In this document: positions 1-9,260 of the stretch, in pieces
Position numbering within the stretch: the first letter of the stretch is position 1
Layout of the letters: each line of letters opens with the position of its first letter
DNA from: Cristatella mucedo
Lineage: Eukaryota > Bryozoa > Phylactolaemata > Cristatellidae
Assembly (NCBI GenBank): GCA_009760855.2
Contig: WPIO01000010.1
Coordinates: 4,108,001 to 4,172,000, forward strand
Direction of reading: 5' to 3'
Length of the DNA: 64,000 nucleotides
Position numbers and translations under genes: made by a program
The notes under the pieces: generated by a model
What the model was told of the DNA's origin: nothing
The model's input: only the letters and a program-made list of their open reading frames with translations
Database searches by the model: none

Positions 1-395
1 ACGATAGTCGATTTGAATTACATCGGTACAACCCATTTATCGAGGAAGGCAGTACATACTAAGCAATGACAAGCCTAGTGTTCTCCCTCGATAAACACAA
101 AGGTGCGATTCGAATAAGACATGCAGGTGACAAATGTTTTTTTTTGGCCTTACTTATCATAATGACTCACAACTTATCATAACGACTGATGCCTCAACCC
201 GACCAAATGTGGCCTATAAAAGTGACCGAACACGCCTGATGCCACTGGGATCATGAACGTGACTGTTGAAATCACCACTAATCACAGCAGCTGCAAGAAA
301 AACTTTGGGATCCCAAAAGTCTTCAACGAAAGACAAATGCCAGATGGTGCCATCGAGCAACCAAAAGAGGCAGGGTCCGTGAGATAGACTCCTTG

Positions 396-568
396 GTGAG
401 CCGTGATGGCACACTAGGTAAGGCGGTTGCTTTTCACGACATCGGTCCCGAGGTAATGGGTTCGAATCCTGTAGTGGGCGATCCTTTATTGCCGCTGCAA
501 GGGGTGGTGATAGCCATAAAGGCTCTTCTGTTGCTATACAAAAGAGGCTGTTAAATCAGGTAGTATTT
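396..568 (+). mobile_element. tRNA-derived SINE (family S1)
   Basis: A short retroposon with a tRNA-like head: a box-A-like stretch (CACTAGGTAAGG) at about 411-422 and a canonical box B (GGTTCGAATCC) at 459-469. A body follows that contains the phrases GCGATCCTTTATTGCCGCTG and AAAGAGGCTGTTAAATCAG. The same head, body and tail recur in reverse orientation at 17924-18086 and 42284-42449, which defines a family. It would be transcribed by RNA polymerase III and moved by a LINE. Confidence 0.75.
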
Positions 569-2623
569 TTAGAGGCTTTATAACCCTTGGACCGATTGTA
601 ACATTGCTTCGACCACCGAAGACACTGTGCATCAACGAACCTCAGAGCCCACCAGAGGCTGACGTCCATGCGGTTTTCTACACCACGGATGTGGTTTTCA
701 CCTCCTCTTCCCATACGTCAGAATGCTGACATCTGTTCTGAGTCATCTAGAAAAAGGTCTATCCAACTAGGGCCATGCCTGGAGATACAAGCCAGCTTGG
801 TGGGAGCCCACTAGGTTGATTGTATTTTTTAAATATAGCCTTGCTTTGATCTTGCCATAGCCTCAACAACCGACTTTTCAGCTCACAGACTAGAAAAAGA
901 ACATACTATTATAATTCATTGTATAGTGCCACAAGAGAACTTAATCTCTATTCAGGGGCTTCACATATGTCACGGAGCTCGAGCCCACGACCTCTGGCAA
1001 AAAGTACGTTCACCTTGACCTTGGTTCGAGTTGAGCACCTTGACCACGGGACCAAACTAGCACAACAAACCAAATGAAGTGATCGGATTAAGTTGCTTCA
1101 GGTACCAGAAGAAGAAACACCATGCCACGTTTAGCCATTCTGGTAAAAACAAGGATCTTTATATTCACATCTCACTGAATGAACGGCCAACAGGAAGACG
1201 CTGGGTGATTGCTCCAAGCGATCAAAATGCCACTGGGTCGGCTTATGGCAGCTGCAGGCTAGTAGGCTCCAGTGGCAGGCCATATTTGAGATTGCCAGGC
1301 GATTGGCTGCATATTCGTTAGCAGTCCTCTACCTTATTAGGATACATTAGTTGCATCCGATGGCTTGAACAAGATGCAAGCTGAGCAAGAGACGGTTTGG
1401 GCAGTAAGCACATTGGACCATACTAGCAAGGGCTGGCAGTCTACACTTATTGAAGATCTAGCAGACAAGCTGTCTAACTTGGAACCAGCAAACCATAGGT
1501 CCAAGAAATGCAAAACCTATGTTTACATGATGGGCCCTTTTTCAAAAAGCAGCTCAGACATTGGAGGGTTTCATACGTTATTATGATCGGCAACACCTAC
1601 TGGGAAAGGCAATAAAAACACCACACAAATGAACTGCCATGTACACCACTTCCATAGCAACTCATGCCTTTAGATACACACGATCTGGTCCTCTGGTCCA
1701 CTGGCCCTCCCATATGTACGGCATCTAGGATTTGTGGTCCCATTCAGGCAGTGTCACTGTGATATAGTCCTGATTTTCTCCTGTTTGGCTGTCTTTTAAA
1801 GCATCAGCCAAACATGATTAACATTATCCAACATAATTCCCTTATTAGGTCCATACCAACCTCACTGCCTCCACTTACAGACTTTTTAAGGCTGTGTCCT
1901 TTCTTCGCATGATAGCTCATTCCTGTTACTTTCTACTCCACACCCAACTAGTTTATTCCAGGCTCGCAGCCTATCAAGCAGCCTGTACTTAGCGTCACAA
2001 ACGGGGATGGTAACACTAATGATTCTCCCCACCAGTAATCTCGGCCAGCCTCCACTCACCATACTAAGTGCAATCACAAGGGATCACAAAAAATCTTTGG
2101 CCCAAACGAATTAGTCGTCACAATACATTCGTTCATAGCACACGTGGAAGCTGGAAGTCTTTGTAAGCCTTGCATATTCATTACATTCTCTAGCCGAAGA
2201 CCAAATACTACATTCTCTAGCCGAAGACCAAATACTCTGGTAGCTCTGTGTGGTACTGATCACAACAAAGCAACTAGTTCACAAGAGTGTACCTGAACTA
2301 ATAAAAGTGGCTCTCTCTCTGTCTCTCTGTCAGGTTATGTGGAATCCAGAATGCCATACACTTCCACAGATACTTGCCCCAAACTGCTAAATTTATGGCA
2401 TGGTCATACAGTCGCATTATGACAGACAGTGTGCATGCTAGCATCCTAATAACGAACATACAAAATCAACATTAACATTGCTGCTCGTAACATCTTTAGC
2501 TAGCATCATAGAAAAATGCACTAACTAAAAATCTAAAAGCATTAGACTACGACAAGGACATAGAGGAAAATAGTCGTGGCCTAATCGGATCTTACTGTTA
2601 AAATACTCGTCAGAAGTGTACGG
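569..2623. other. Stretch without a recognised gene
   Basis: Mostly unrecognised sequence. A remnant of the family A LINE 3' end in minus orientation is visible near 905-960 (AAGAGAACTTAATCTCT), followed by a SINE-like box B complement near 980. Two adjacent short plus-strand open frames (1079-1321 and 1365-1586) resemble nothing I know and I do not call them genes. A 27-bp perfect tandem duplication lies at 2182-2235. Confidence 0.4.
2182..2235. repeat. Perfect 27-bp tandem duplication
   Basis: The 27-bp unit starting TACATTCTCTAGCCGAAG is present twice, back to back, at 2182-2208 and 2209-2235 with no difference between copies. This points to a recent local slippage or duplication event. 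Confidence 0.9.
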
Positions 2624-2860
2624 CTACAGATTAGGAATAAGCAGTACAGGGTCATCATTGCCAGAATGCCAGCACGTGTACTGACGCATCTCAGCTGGCG
2701 AAATCCAACCCAGCCCTGCCGGATCCTCACCACAGCTGGCCATGAAATCTGCCAGCTCCTGGTGGAAAGCGTCGAGCTCGGCGCAGGCCCACAACTTACA
2801 GGAAGTTGTCGGCGTCCGCCTACCCGAAGCCTGATCTCGGCTGACTGCGCAAGTGAAAGC
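2624..2860 (-). other. Unassigned open frame, possible terminal exon
   Basis: On the minus strand, a frame open upstream of about 2860 runs to a TAG at 2624-2626. Its inner part reads like real protein: an acidic amphipathic stretch (ELDAFHQELADFM) followed by GWISPAEMRQY, ending LLIPNL. It has no ATG of its own and lies 300 bp downstream of the ZNF598-type RING exon in the same orientation. An acceptor at GATCAG before GCTTCGG would join that exon in frame, but it lacks a pyrimidine tract. I do not recognise the sequence. It could be a last exon of a short RING isoform, an exon of another gene, or chance. Confidence 0.25.
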
Positions 2861-3158
2861 CGACGCTAGCCACGCAGAACGACGAACGGAAATTCAAGTG
2901 GAAGGCCTATCCGTGAATCAGCGGATAAGCTGTCCTGCAACTAGGGTCCGCGAAACGACCCCGAGTGGCTCGGCGCCGGCGGCAGCATCGAGCCGCTCGT
3001 CTGGCCACAAAGACGGATGGGCCTGGAAATCTAGTTTCAAGACACGCCCACGGTCGAAAGACCATCGCGGCGGCGGCGAGTCAAGCGCGAGGGACGGGCG
3101 CTGCAGAGCCTACGAGTGGCCCTGACGTGGCGAGCGAGCGTCGAAAGCGGCACCGTAC

Positions 3159-3320
3159 CTTCGCGAGCTCTGTGCGGCATATGGGACAGTACGAATGACC
3201 CATCAGCACTCTCATTCTCGTGGTGCACTTAAAGCACACATGGTGGTCACATTTGCCGACCGACTGAATGCTTTCATTCTCGTGGCATATGCTGCAGACG
3301 TTATCTCCGTTGTCCGGCAT
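3159..3320 (-). CDS. ZNF598: First coding exon of a ZNF598/Hel2-type RING E3 ubiquitin ligase
   Basis: ZNF598 (yeast Hel2) recognises collided ribosomes and ubiquitinates 40S proteins to start ribosome-associated quality control in the cytosol. The 54 codons begin at the ATG at 3320. They form a near-complete RING with CSIC, then CDHHVCFKC, the family-typical TRMRVL stretch, and CPIC, ending ELAK. The order C-x2-C, C-x-H-x2-C, C-x2-C and the phrase CDHxVCFKCxTRMRVL match the ZNF598 N-terminus and not generic RINGs. The exon ends in phase 0 at AAG, followed by a GTACGG donor. I found none of the later exons (a segment like KYxIYF, the C2H2 fingers) in positions 1-3158, so the gene probably continues beyond the left edge. 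Three CRE palindromes lie upstream (see 3640-3922). The identification rests on one exon. Confidence 0.85.
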
Positions 3321-3639
3321 CGCGAGCGAGCTGGCTGTAAAACGCGTGTCTTGTGTTCTGAATAGAGTTCCGTTATGAGACGCGTTGGTAAGTTCAAGCT
3401 GATATTACACCACACGACGCGAGATCCTGCCGGGGCTAGCTACCACGCGCCGACAATTGCGAGGGCCGTACGCAATCAGCGGCTCGAAGGTAGAAGTTCA
3501 AGTCCGACGGGAGAAGTTGAGCAACTTTATTATTTTAAGCTTATGAAATTATCCTAAATTAAAAAATTAATGTATTATTTTCCTGTAATAGGTAATAAGA
3601 TATTATTACTTGTAGTTGTAGTTTAGCACTCGGGTGCTG
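3321..3639. other. 5' flank of the ZNF598-type gene
   Basis: This interval should hold the 5' untranslated region and core promoter of the minus-strand RING gene. GC-rich sequence gives way to AT-rich sequence near 3540-3610. No TATA box in a convincing position was seen. Confidence 0.35.
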
Positions 3640-3922
3640 TGACGTCACGGTCTCGTGACGTCACATAGTAAGTCTTGGCTTGATTGTGCCGCCTGGTTAT
3701 ATTGCGCTGGTGAAGCGAAACATTTGCAGTCGTCATCCGGGTTGTTGCCGGAACGAACGCACTAGCCATTTTCATACCGCTGTTGGGCTGCTGTTGGCAT
3801 TGTTGGCCCCTGTTGTTGGCCGTGCTTGTCCGGTACCTTGTAATTACTTGTAACTGGTGCAAAGACAAACTGCATTTCTGACATAAAGCTGAAGATACCT
3901 GTGCCTATTCCAATTGACGTCA
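3640..3922. promoter_or_regulatory. Cluster of three CRE palindromes upstream of ZNF598
   Basis: Three perfect 8-bp TGACGTCA sites occur at 3640-3647, 3656-3663 and 3915-3922. The first two are each embedded in GTGACGTCAC and are spaced 16 bp start to start. They lie 320-600 bp upstream of the ZNF598 start codon (minus strand). Such sites bind CREB/ATF bZIP dimers. Because the sites are palindromic their strand is not informative. A regulatory role is inferred. Confidence 0.5.
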
Positions 3923-4892
3923 CGTATACAGCGACGGCTTGTCCGTGCTCAACAGTCTGTTAATGGTTATGGATTTATGTCTGGATTTATGTCTGGATTT
4001 TAGGAAGACGAGTACACTTTTAAGCAGGAGCCTGTACCTGAGAGATTTTGGTTTTTATTTTCTATGCGCATCAACTAGTAAATCTGGATTTAGTTTGTTT
4101 TATCCGAAAGCGCAGCACTAGCCGTAGCACACCTGCCCTTTTATTGGGCACTCGGCTTTCCTAACCGACCCGCTGGGGAAAGCCGGTTTATCAAAACGAC
4201 CCTCTTATGATGTCTCAATTAGAGTATGTACCGGTACCGTGCTGCGACAAGATGATGTCAAACAGCACGCGAGCTTCCCCTTTCTCGGAGGTTGGGTGCT
4301 CATGAATACATGATCCGGAAGTAATTTCGTTGAGTTTTACGGGAAGCAGCAAGGGATTTACTGAGGGATGTTGGCTGCTTTGGCTCGAGCGGTGAGTTAA
4401 ATCCGCTATATTCTTCCAACTCGTTTTGAAGCTACACAGCACCAGCTAACCTACTCGGTCAACTTGGCGCCTCGGCCCTTTTGGCCAGGTAAAGATGCAG
4501 TAACCACGACCGTAAAGTCATGTAAGTGCAACGAATAGTAGTAGTGGGCGTACTCAGAAATGAGTAAAATTCAGTATAATTGGACTTGACATCCTCCGAG
4601 GAAGATTATGTTTACAAGCTACTCCATTCATGAAAAATTAATCAAAAAACTAGAAAATACGTAACTGGCTAGTTATGTAGTACTATAGTTAATAGTCATG
4701 TATACACTTCACGTTTAATGACATAGCACGTTATAACTACATACTCGTGACTAATAACACTGCTGGCTTAGAAAAGCTCGGCATGGCGCCTTCCATCCCT
4801 CCAGACAGCGAGATACATATTCATATGAAGTTTCTAATGAAGTTTTGGTGGTTTCCTTTGGATTGTCTAAATCCTCTTCGTCGCACTGCTTG

Positions 4893-4994
4893 AAAATTGA
4901 ACAACTAAAGCCCTTGGCGCGAGCCCCTATTGATGAGTGATCAAGTCATCACTATCAAAAGGGCTCGAGCCAAGGGCATTAGTTGTTCAATTTT
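4893..4994. repeat. About 102-bp near-perfect palindrome
   Basis: The left arm begins AAAATTGAACAACTAAAGCC and the right arm ends with its complement (GTTGTTCAATTTT). Arms of roughly 35 nt differ at about three positions. The central spacer is itself partly self-complementary (AGTGAT / ATCACT). It could be a small foldback MITE; no target duplication was identified. Confidence 0.8.
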
Positions 4995-5196
4995 GGTTCA
5001 TTCTTTGGTTCAGATTTATATTTCAGATAGCATACTCATTGTGGAAGATACTTAAGATACGGTTAAGGACTGTCACCATTAGAGTTGGATTTCAAGGATT
5101 GTCACCGCTTACAGTTTATTAGGTTTGTCGTATTGCTGCTCAAAATTATTTTACCACTTTCATGGCTATTTCGCTCTTGTATGCTGTAGCACTCTG

Positions 5197-5228
5197 TATT
5201 ATGGGCTCGTGCCTACGAGCCCATAATA
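5197..5228. repeat. Perfect 14-bp inverted repeat with 4-nt loop
   Basis: TATTATGGGCTCGT at 5197-5210 and its exact complement ACGAGCCCATAATA at 5215-5228 are separated by GCCT. No poly-T run or gene end is adjacent, so it is not called a terminator. Confidence 0.85.
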
Positions 5229-5611
5229 TTGAATCGACTTGCATGCATCATCCATTCCTTCGTTTGTCGAGCTTGGCCGTACGTTAGTTTTAATGGTATC
5301 TCAACACAGTAATTATTCTTCCAGCCTAGCCGCTGCACCTCGCACGGAACCTCCATTGAACACGTAACAGGAGTTTTCAAAAGGCACACGACTCGTCGTG
5401 CAGGCACCGTCACCAGCAAGGTCTTAGGTCGCAGATATGACAAACAGCTTGAATAGCATCGCGGCAGCAATTGCACCAGCAGTTTGTTCAGTTGATGCCT
5501 CCTAGCAAGTTACAATAGTCACAGGCTCTCTACATTGGCCATAACAGCACAGGAAGAATTGTCAGTTTTTTGATCAAATCCGACAACCACATGATCGTGC
5601 TTGCTGTACAA

Positions 5612-5775
5612 CATGCATAATAATAATAATAACAATAATGCAATCGATAAAGTACCCTTAGAGAACTCAGTCTCTTTCTAGGTGCTTTACATAAAGTGTC
5701 TAGAAAGAGATTCTAAGAGTTATCTGAGGGTGCAATACAAATATATTATTATTGTTATTATTATTACTATATTTT
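5612..5775. repeat. Head-to-head LINE family A 3' ends
   Basis: A minus-oriented family A tail (AAT repeats, then AGAGAACTCAGTCTCTTTCTAG) runs into a plus-oriented tail (CTAGAAAGAGATTCTAAGAG, then ATT repeats). Together they form a large inverted repeat centred near 5695, with AAT/ATT microsatellites at both outer ends. Confidence 0.75.
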
Positions 5776-6119
5776 CAGTCAAAGCTGAGGTACTAGAAGC
5801 TTGTCTATTGCCATCGGCCTGTTAAAATCAAAAAAATCACACAGACGCTAGCTTCTCAGGCCCTATATCCGGTTTCCTGGTTTCACCCACCATACGAAGC
5901 TTCAACCGTGACCAGTATGGAGTTATCGGTTCGATTAGCCGGCTCCTGGTGCTTTGCTCGAGTGCCTTATGCATGCACTAGCACTGAGGCCGAAGGGAGA
6001 ATAGCAGTTACATTAGACACCCTCTGGCTGCTCCCGGGGACGGGCCGAGAGCTGGCCGCTTGAAACCCACAGCACGGCAACGTATCAAAGACCCAGCCAA
6101 GTTAAATTTCAAAATAATT

Positions 6120-7480
6120 TGAGCTAAACTGAACTAATAACTAAGGTAGTTATCCGAATGTTCTGGACACCTTGAGACAAGTCCACTTCCAGTGACAGTA
6201 TCTCGAGTGATAGACACGTCGGGAACAGGCCCCTGAATGGCTTGCCCATGAACAGTCGAAGTTTGCCGAGGTGGCTGTGTCTGCTGAATGGCTTGCCCAT
6301 GAACAGTCGAAGTTTGCCGAGGTGGCTGTGTCTGAATGGTTAAACTATCACATCCAGGTGTGTCATGTGTCAGGCTAGGTTGACCTAACACCACCACTAG
6401 ACGTGTGCTGGCCCACAAAGCTAGGATAAGCTATCGACGGTGAAGTCACCTCTATATCAACTGCAGAAACAAGGACCGAGCTCATTTCATTGGTCGCACT
6501 AACCTGGGTCCGATGGCATTGCACCTGCCACTCGAAGGGATGAGGTAGAACTGACTGAGATGGTGCAAAAGAATGTGGTGACTTGAGACCTCGGCTGGAA
6601 CTCATCTTTTGGTGATCCTTAATGGGCACTTGCTTGCCAGGCTGACTGAAAGACCGGATATGTTGCGTGTATGCTGCCTGTACCATTCAGTTGTACTCTC
6701 ATCAGCAGATCATTGGTTACTTATTGAAGAGCCAAACTGGATCGAAGTGCACCCTTTTGCAGAGGACATTTGGAGCAAGGCTGCCTACCCTGCAGAAGCA
6801 TGGCCAAGCTGGGCAGATCACATGCCTAGAGGCATATTTCTAAACGTGCAGGACGGCAGAAAGCAATGTCCCGTAAGCAAACATTTTGCTCGCTGTAGCC
6901 TTGGCGGTTTGCATCGTGCGTTCAGCCTGCCCATTACTTCGAGGGTAGTACGGACTTGATGCTATATGCCTCACTTCTATCAAATGTCTTACCCTAGTGC
7001 CTGGAAAATTGAGGGCCATTGTCCATCATGAGCACTTTAGGGGTACCGAATTTAGCCAATGCCAACTTTATAAACTTTGCAAACTTATATAGGACTTCAG
7101 CAGTGCCCTGTCCTGCCAGAATATCAATGATATTCTGACTTTGATATTCTGACTATTGATGACTTGCTTGCTGTAGCAGTCAACAGTTAGAAAGTAGTGG
7201 GACCCTTCGAGATCAAACAGGTCGGGCATCACTCTTTGATGTCGGGCAGGTCTTTCACCGGTTGGGCCATGACAATATTGCATGGTTGGGTCGTTGGCCG
7301 TGGCTCGTCTGCAGACTTATCACTGATCTGAACTGACAACAAACGGGCTGATGCATGACTGCATCGTCGTCCCACTCATAGTCACGGCATGCTTGCTTGC
7401 TCGGAGCCAGGCTCGGGGTGTCTACACACAGTTCCATGAAAGCCGTGTAAAACAAGCAGTTCTATCTATGAAAGCCCTGT
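6120..7480 (-). pseudogene. Degraded Ty3/gypsy-type integrase and pol C-terminal tail
   Basis: On the minus strand, the frame at 7283-7068 carries MPDLFDLEGSHYFLTVDCYS, the integrase-core signature around the first catalytic Asp (DLFxxxGxxYLLTVDYYS in the family). Further down, near 6960-6900, SSPYYPRSNGQAER appears in another frame, matching the SPxYPxSNGxAER motif with the catalytic Glu. The tail at 6418-6134 is rich in Pro, Gln and Thr and contains a 17-residue duplication. Stops and frame changes separate the pieces, so it is a pseudogene. Protease and RT parts were not found. No flanking LTRs were recognised. Confidence 0.7.
6233..6334 (-). repeat. 51-bp tandem duplication in the integrase tail
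   Basis: The 51-bp unit beginning CTGAATGGCTTGCCCATGAA occurs twice in tandem (6233-6283, 6284-6334), essentially identical. On the minus strand it encodes a 17-residue repeat containing QPPRQTSTVHGQAI. The length preserves frame. Confidence 0.9.
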
Positions 7481-7732
7481 AAACTAGAGTAAACTGTCAT
7501 CACAGGGAGAGAAGCATGCGCTAAAATCTGCGAGCCACCTCTGATATTTGCTTGCGTGCTCGGGGTCTGATTAACTGTTTGTAGAGTATTACTTTGGAAG
7601 CAGGACTACGCGATCCCAGCCAACCGGCCATCTCTTTGTACAAGCCTTGCCGTGCTCTGTAGATGATGGTAAATTGATCGTATTGTGCACCATGGAGACG
7701 CTACTTAGCTCTGTTTGAGGCACTCTCTAGAG

Positions 7733-8036
7733 CAGTGGTTCTCAACCTTCCTAATGCAGCGACCCTTTCATACAGCTCATGTTGTAGCGACCCCAACCAT
7801 AAAATTCTTTTCGTTGCTACTTTATAACTGTTATTTTGCTACTATGAATCATAATGTGAATATCTGAAATGCAGAATATGTTTTAATTGTTACAAATTGA
7901 ACAGAATTAAAGCATAGGAACCCATCGGAAATCCATCCACCATCTGAAATGCTTGTTTTCCGATGGTCTTAGGCGACCTCTGTGAAAGGGTCGTTCGACC
8001 CCAAAGGGGTCGCGACCCACAGGTAGAGAACCCCTG
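7733..8036. mobile_element. SPIN-like hAT miniature transposon with 8-bp target duplication
   Basis: A 304-bp non-autonomous element flanked on both sides by the exact 8-bp sequence CTCTAGAG (7725-7732 and 8037-8044), the target-site length of hAT transposons. Its termini CAGTGGTTCTCAACCT and, inverted, CAGGGGTTCTCTACCT match at 14 of 16 positions. The interior has phrases typical of SPIN/OposCharlie3 non-autonomous elements: CTAATGCAGCGACCCTTT, CCAACCATAAAATTC, CGTTGCTACTT, TTTTCCGATGGTCTTAGGCG and GGTCGTTCGACCCC. There is no open reading frame. SPIN elements are known for repeated horizontal transfer among tetrapods and some invertebrates. The family match is from memory of the consensus, not a search. 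Confidence 0.9.
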
Positions 8037-8083
8037 CTCTAGAGCAATGAATTGATGCAGCAACGACGAGCCACTAACTCCAA

Positions 8084-8515
8084 ACCGTTAATTGGTAAAT
8101 TATTTTAAACAGCAGCTGTTATCTGGAAATACAATACTGACGTGGATGTCACGTAATGTAATGTATCTCCATCTCTAACTCCACAAATACTATGTGGGAT
8201 GAGCCATAGTCGGCAGCATACTTTTCAGCGGTCCTGAGCTGTTACTTCCATGCTACTCACTACCTCAACTGCTCTCCTGACTCTGCTATGCTTTACTTTC
8301 TCTTTGTTGCGTGAGATGGAAGTCTGTTGGCTACCGAATGCGTACCGAAAGCCTCTTAGGCTGTGAGTGCGCTATACAAAACTCTCCTTCATAACACCCA
8401 CATAGTCTTTATGGCTTTGTGGAGTTACAGACGCAGATACATTACATCCACGTCAGTATTGTATTTCCAAATAACAGTGGCTGTTTAAAATTAATTTACC
8501 AATTAACGGTTGGGA
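8084..8515. repeat. Inverted duplication enclosing a LINE B 3' end
   Basis: A left arm of about 110 bp (8084-8195, reading CCGTTAATTGGTAAATTA to CTATGTGGG) is repeated in reverse complement at 8400-8515 with high similarity, including the shared stretch AAATACAATACTGACGTGGA. Between them lies a plus-oriented family B LINE 3' end. The structure would fold into a long hairpin. It starts 40 bp after the SPIN-like element. Confidence 0.8.
8196..8470 (+). mobile_element. LINE family B, 3' terminal fragment
   Basis: Shares CTGACTCTGCTATGCTT, TTTCTCTTTGTTGCGTGAGA and CACCCACATAGTCTTTATGG with the fragments at 13106-13605, 19021-20230 and 41700-42180. Only the untranslated 3' region is present. Confidence 0.7.
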
Positions 8516-9179
8516 TGGTGCGGTTAATCTCAACAAATGTATAGGTAATTTCCACGCGACTGATTTGATCATAGGTACGGTAATGCCAAGGACTAGATAC
8601 ACAGCATTTGGTTACAGTCTGGCATATTGATGACAATGCCCTGGTTCTGCAACACGAAGTGTTTCATCATTAAGTGTTTCAGGACTAGGGTATTTTTGTG
8701 CTTACTGATCGATGTCAGCACACAAATTGATGTAGCCATGGCTAAGACTAACGACAAAAAAGAAGCAGGCTGTTATCAACAGCAGAAAAAGGCCACCAAA
8801 ATGTATCCGGGTCACCGAGTCAAAATAATCGATTATACCAACCTTTATTTAATGGCATAAAACCAAAAGCGGCCAATGCAGTTGCATTCACGGAATGCTA
8901 ATATTCTACAAGTTGCAAAACGGCCTATTCATATATACCTGTATATGTAGGGGTGCTGATCTCAGCAGTTAATTGCGAACATAAGTCTATCCACAAACAT
9001 CCAGTGTGGTTCCTGTTTCGGCGACAAATGCTTCTGGTGCAAAACAATGTATCGCTATCGGAAAAGTCGAAGCAAGGCTACAGCAGATCCGTGTTTGAAG
9101 AACGGCAGCTACTTCCAGCTGATTGCTCGCACTCTGTGCTATTAACAAGCAGCTTCTGCCCACGTCTGATAGCTTGCAC

Positions 9180-9260
9180 TCAGTAGTAGTCTTCTTCTTC
9201 CATTGCAGATGGCTTCTGCTGGTTTTGAACTTGGCACTGATTTCGATATAATTCCGACAC
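9180..9260 (-). CDS. LIG1: LIG1 coding exon 23, C-terminus and stop
   Basis: 81 bp, acceptor ACCGTTCAG. Encodes [19 protein letters not shown] and ends EEEDYY with TGA at 9180-9182. LYRxQxQxQNQQ followed by an acidic tail ending in Tyr is the standard LIG1 C-terminus, which confirms the GC-AG junction. Confidence 0.96.
   Translation of the reverse strand: MSELYRNQCQVQNQQKPSAMEEEDYY

Noticed and set aside
1079-1586. Two neighbouring plus-strand open frames of 80 and 73 codons
   Set aside because: No recognisable motif, splice context or codon bias. They may be parts of an unidentified repeat.
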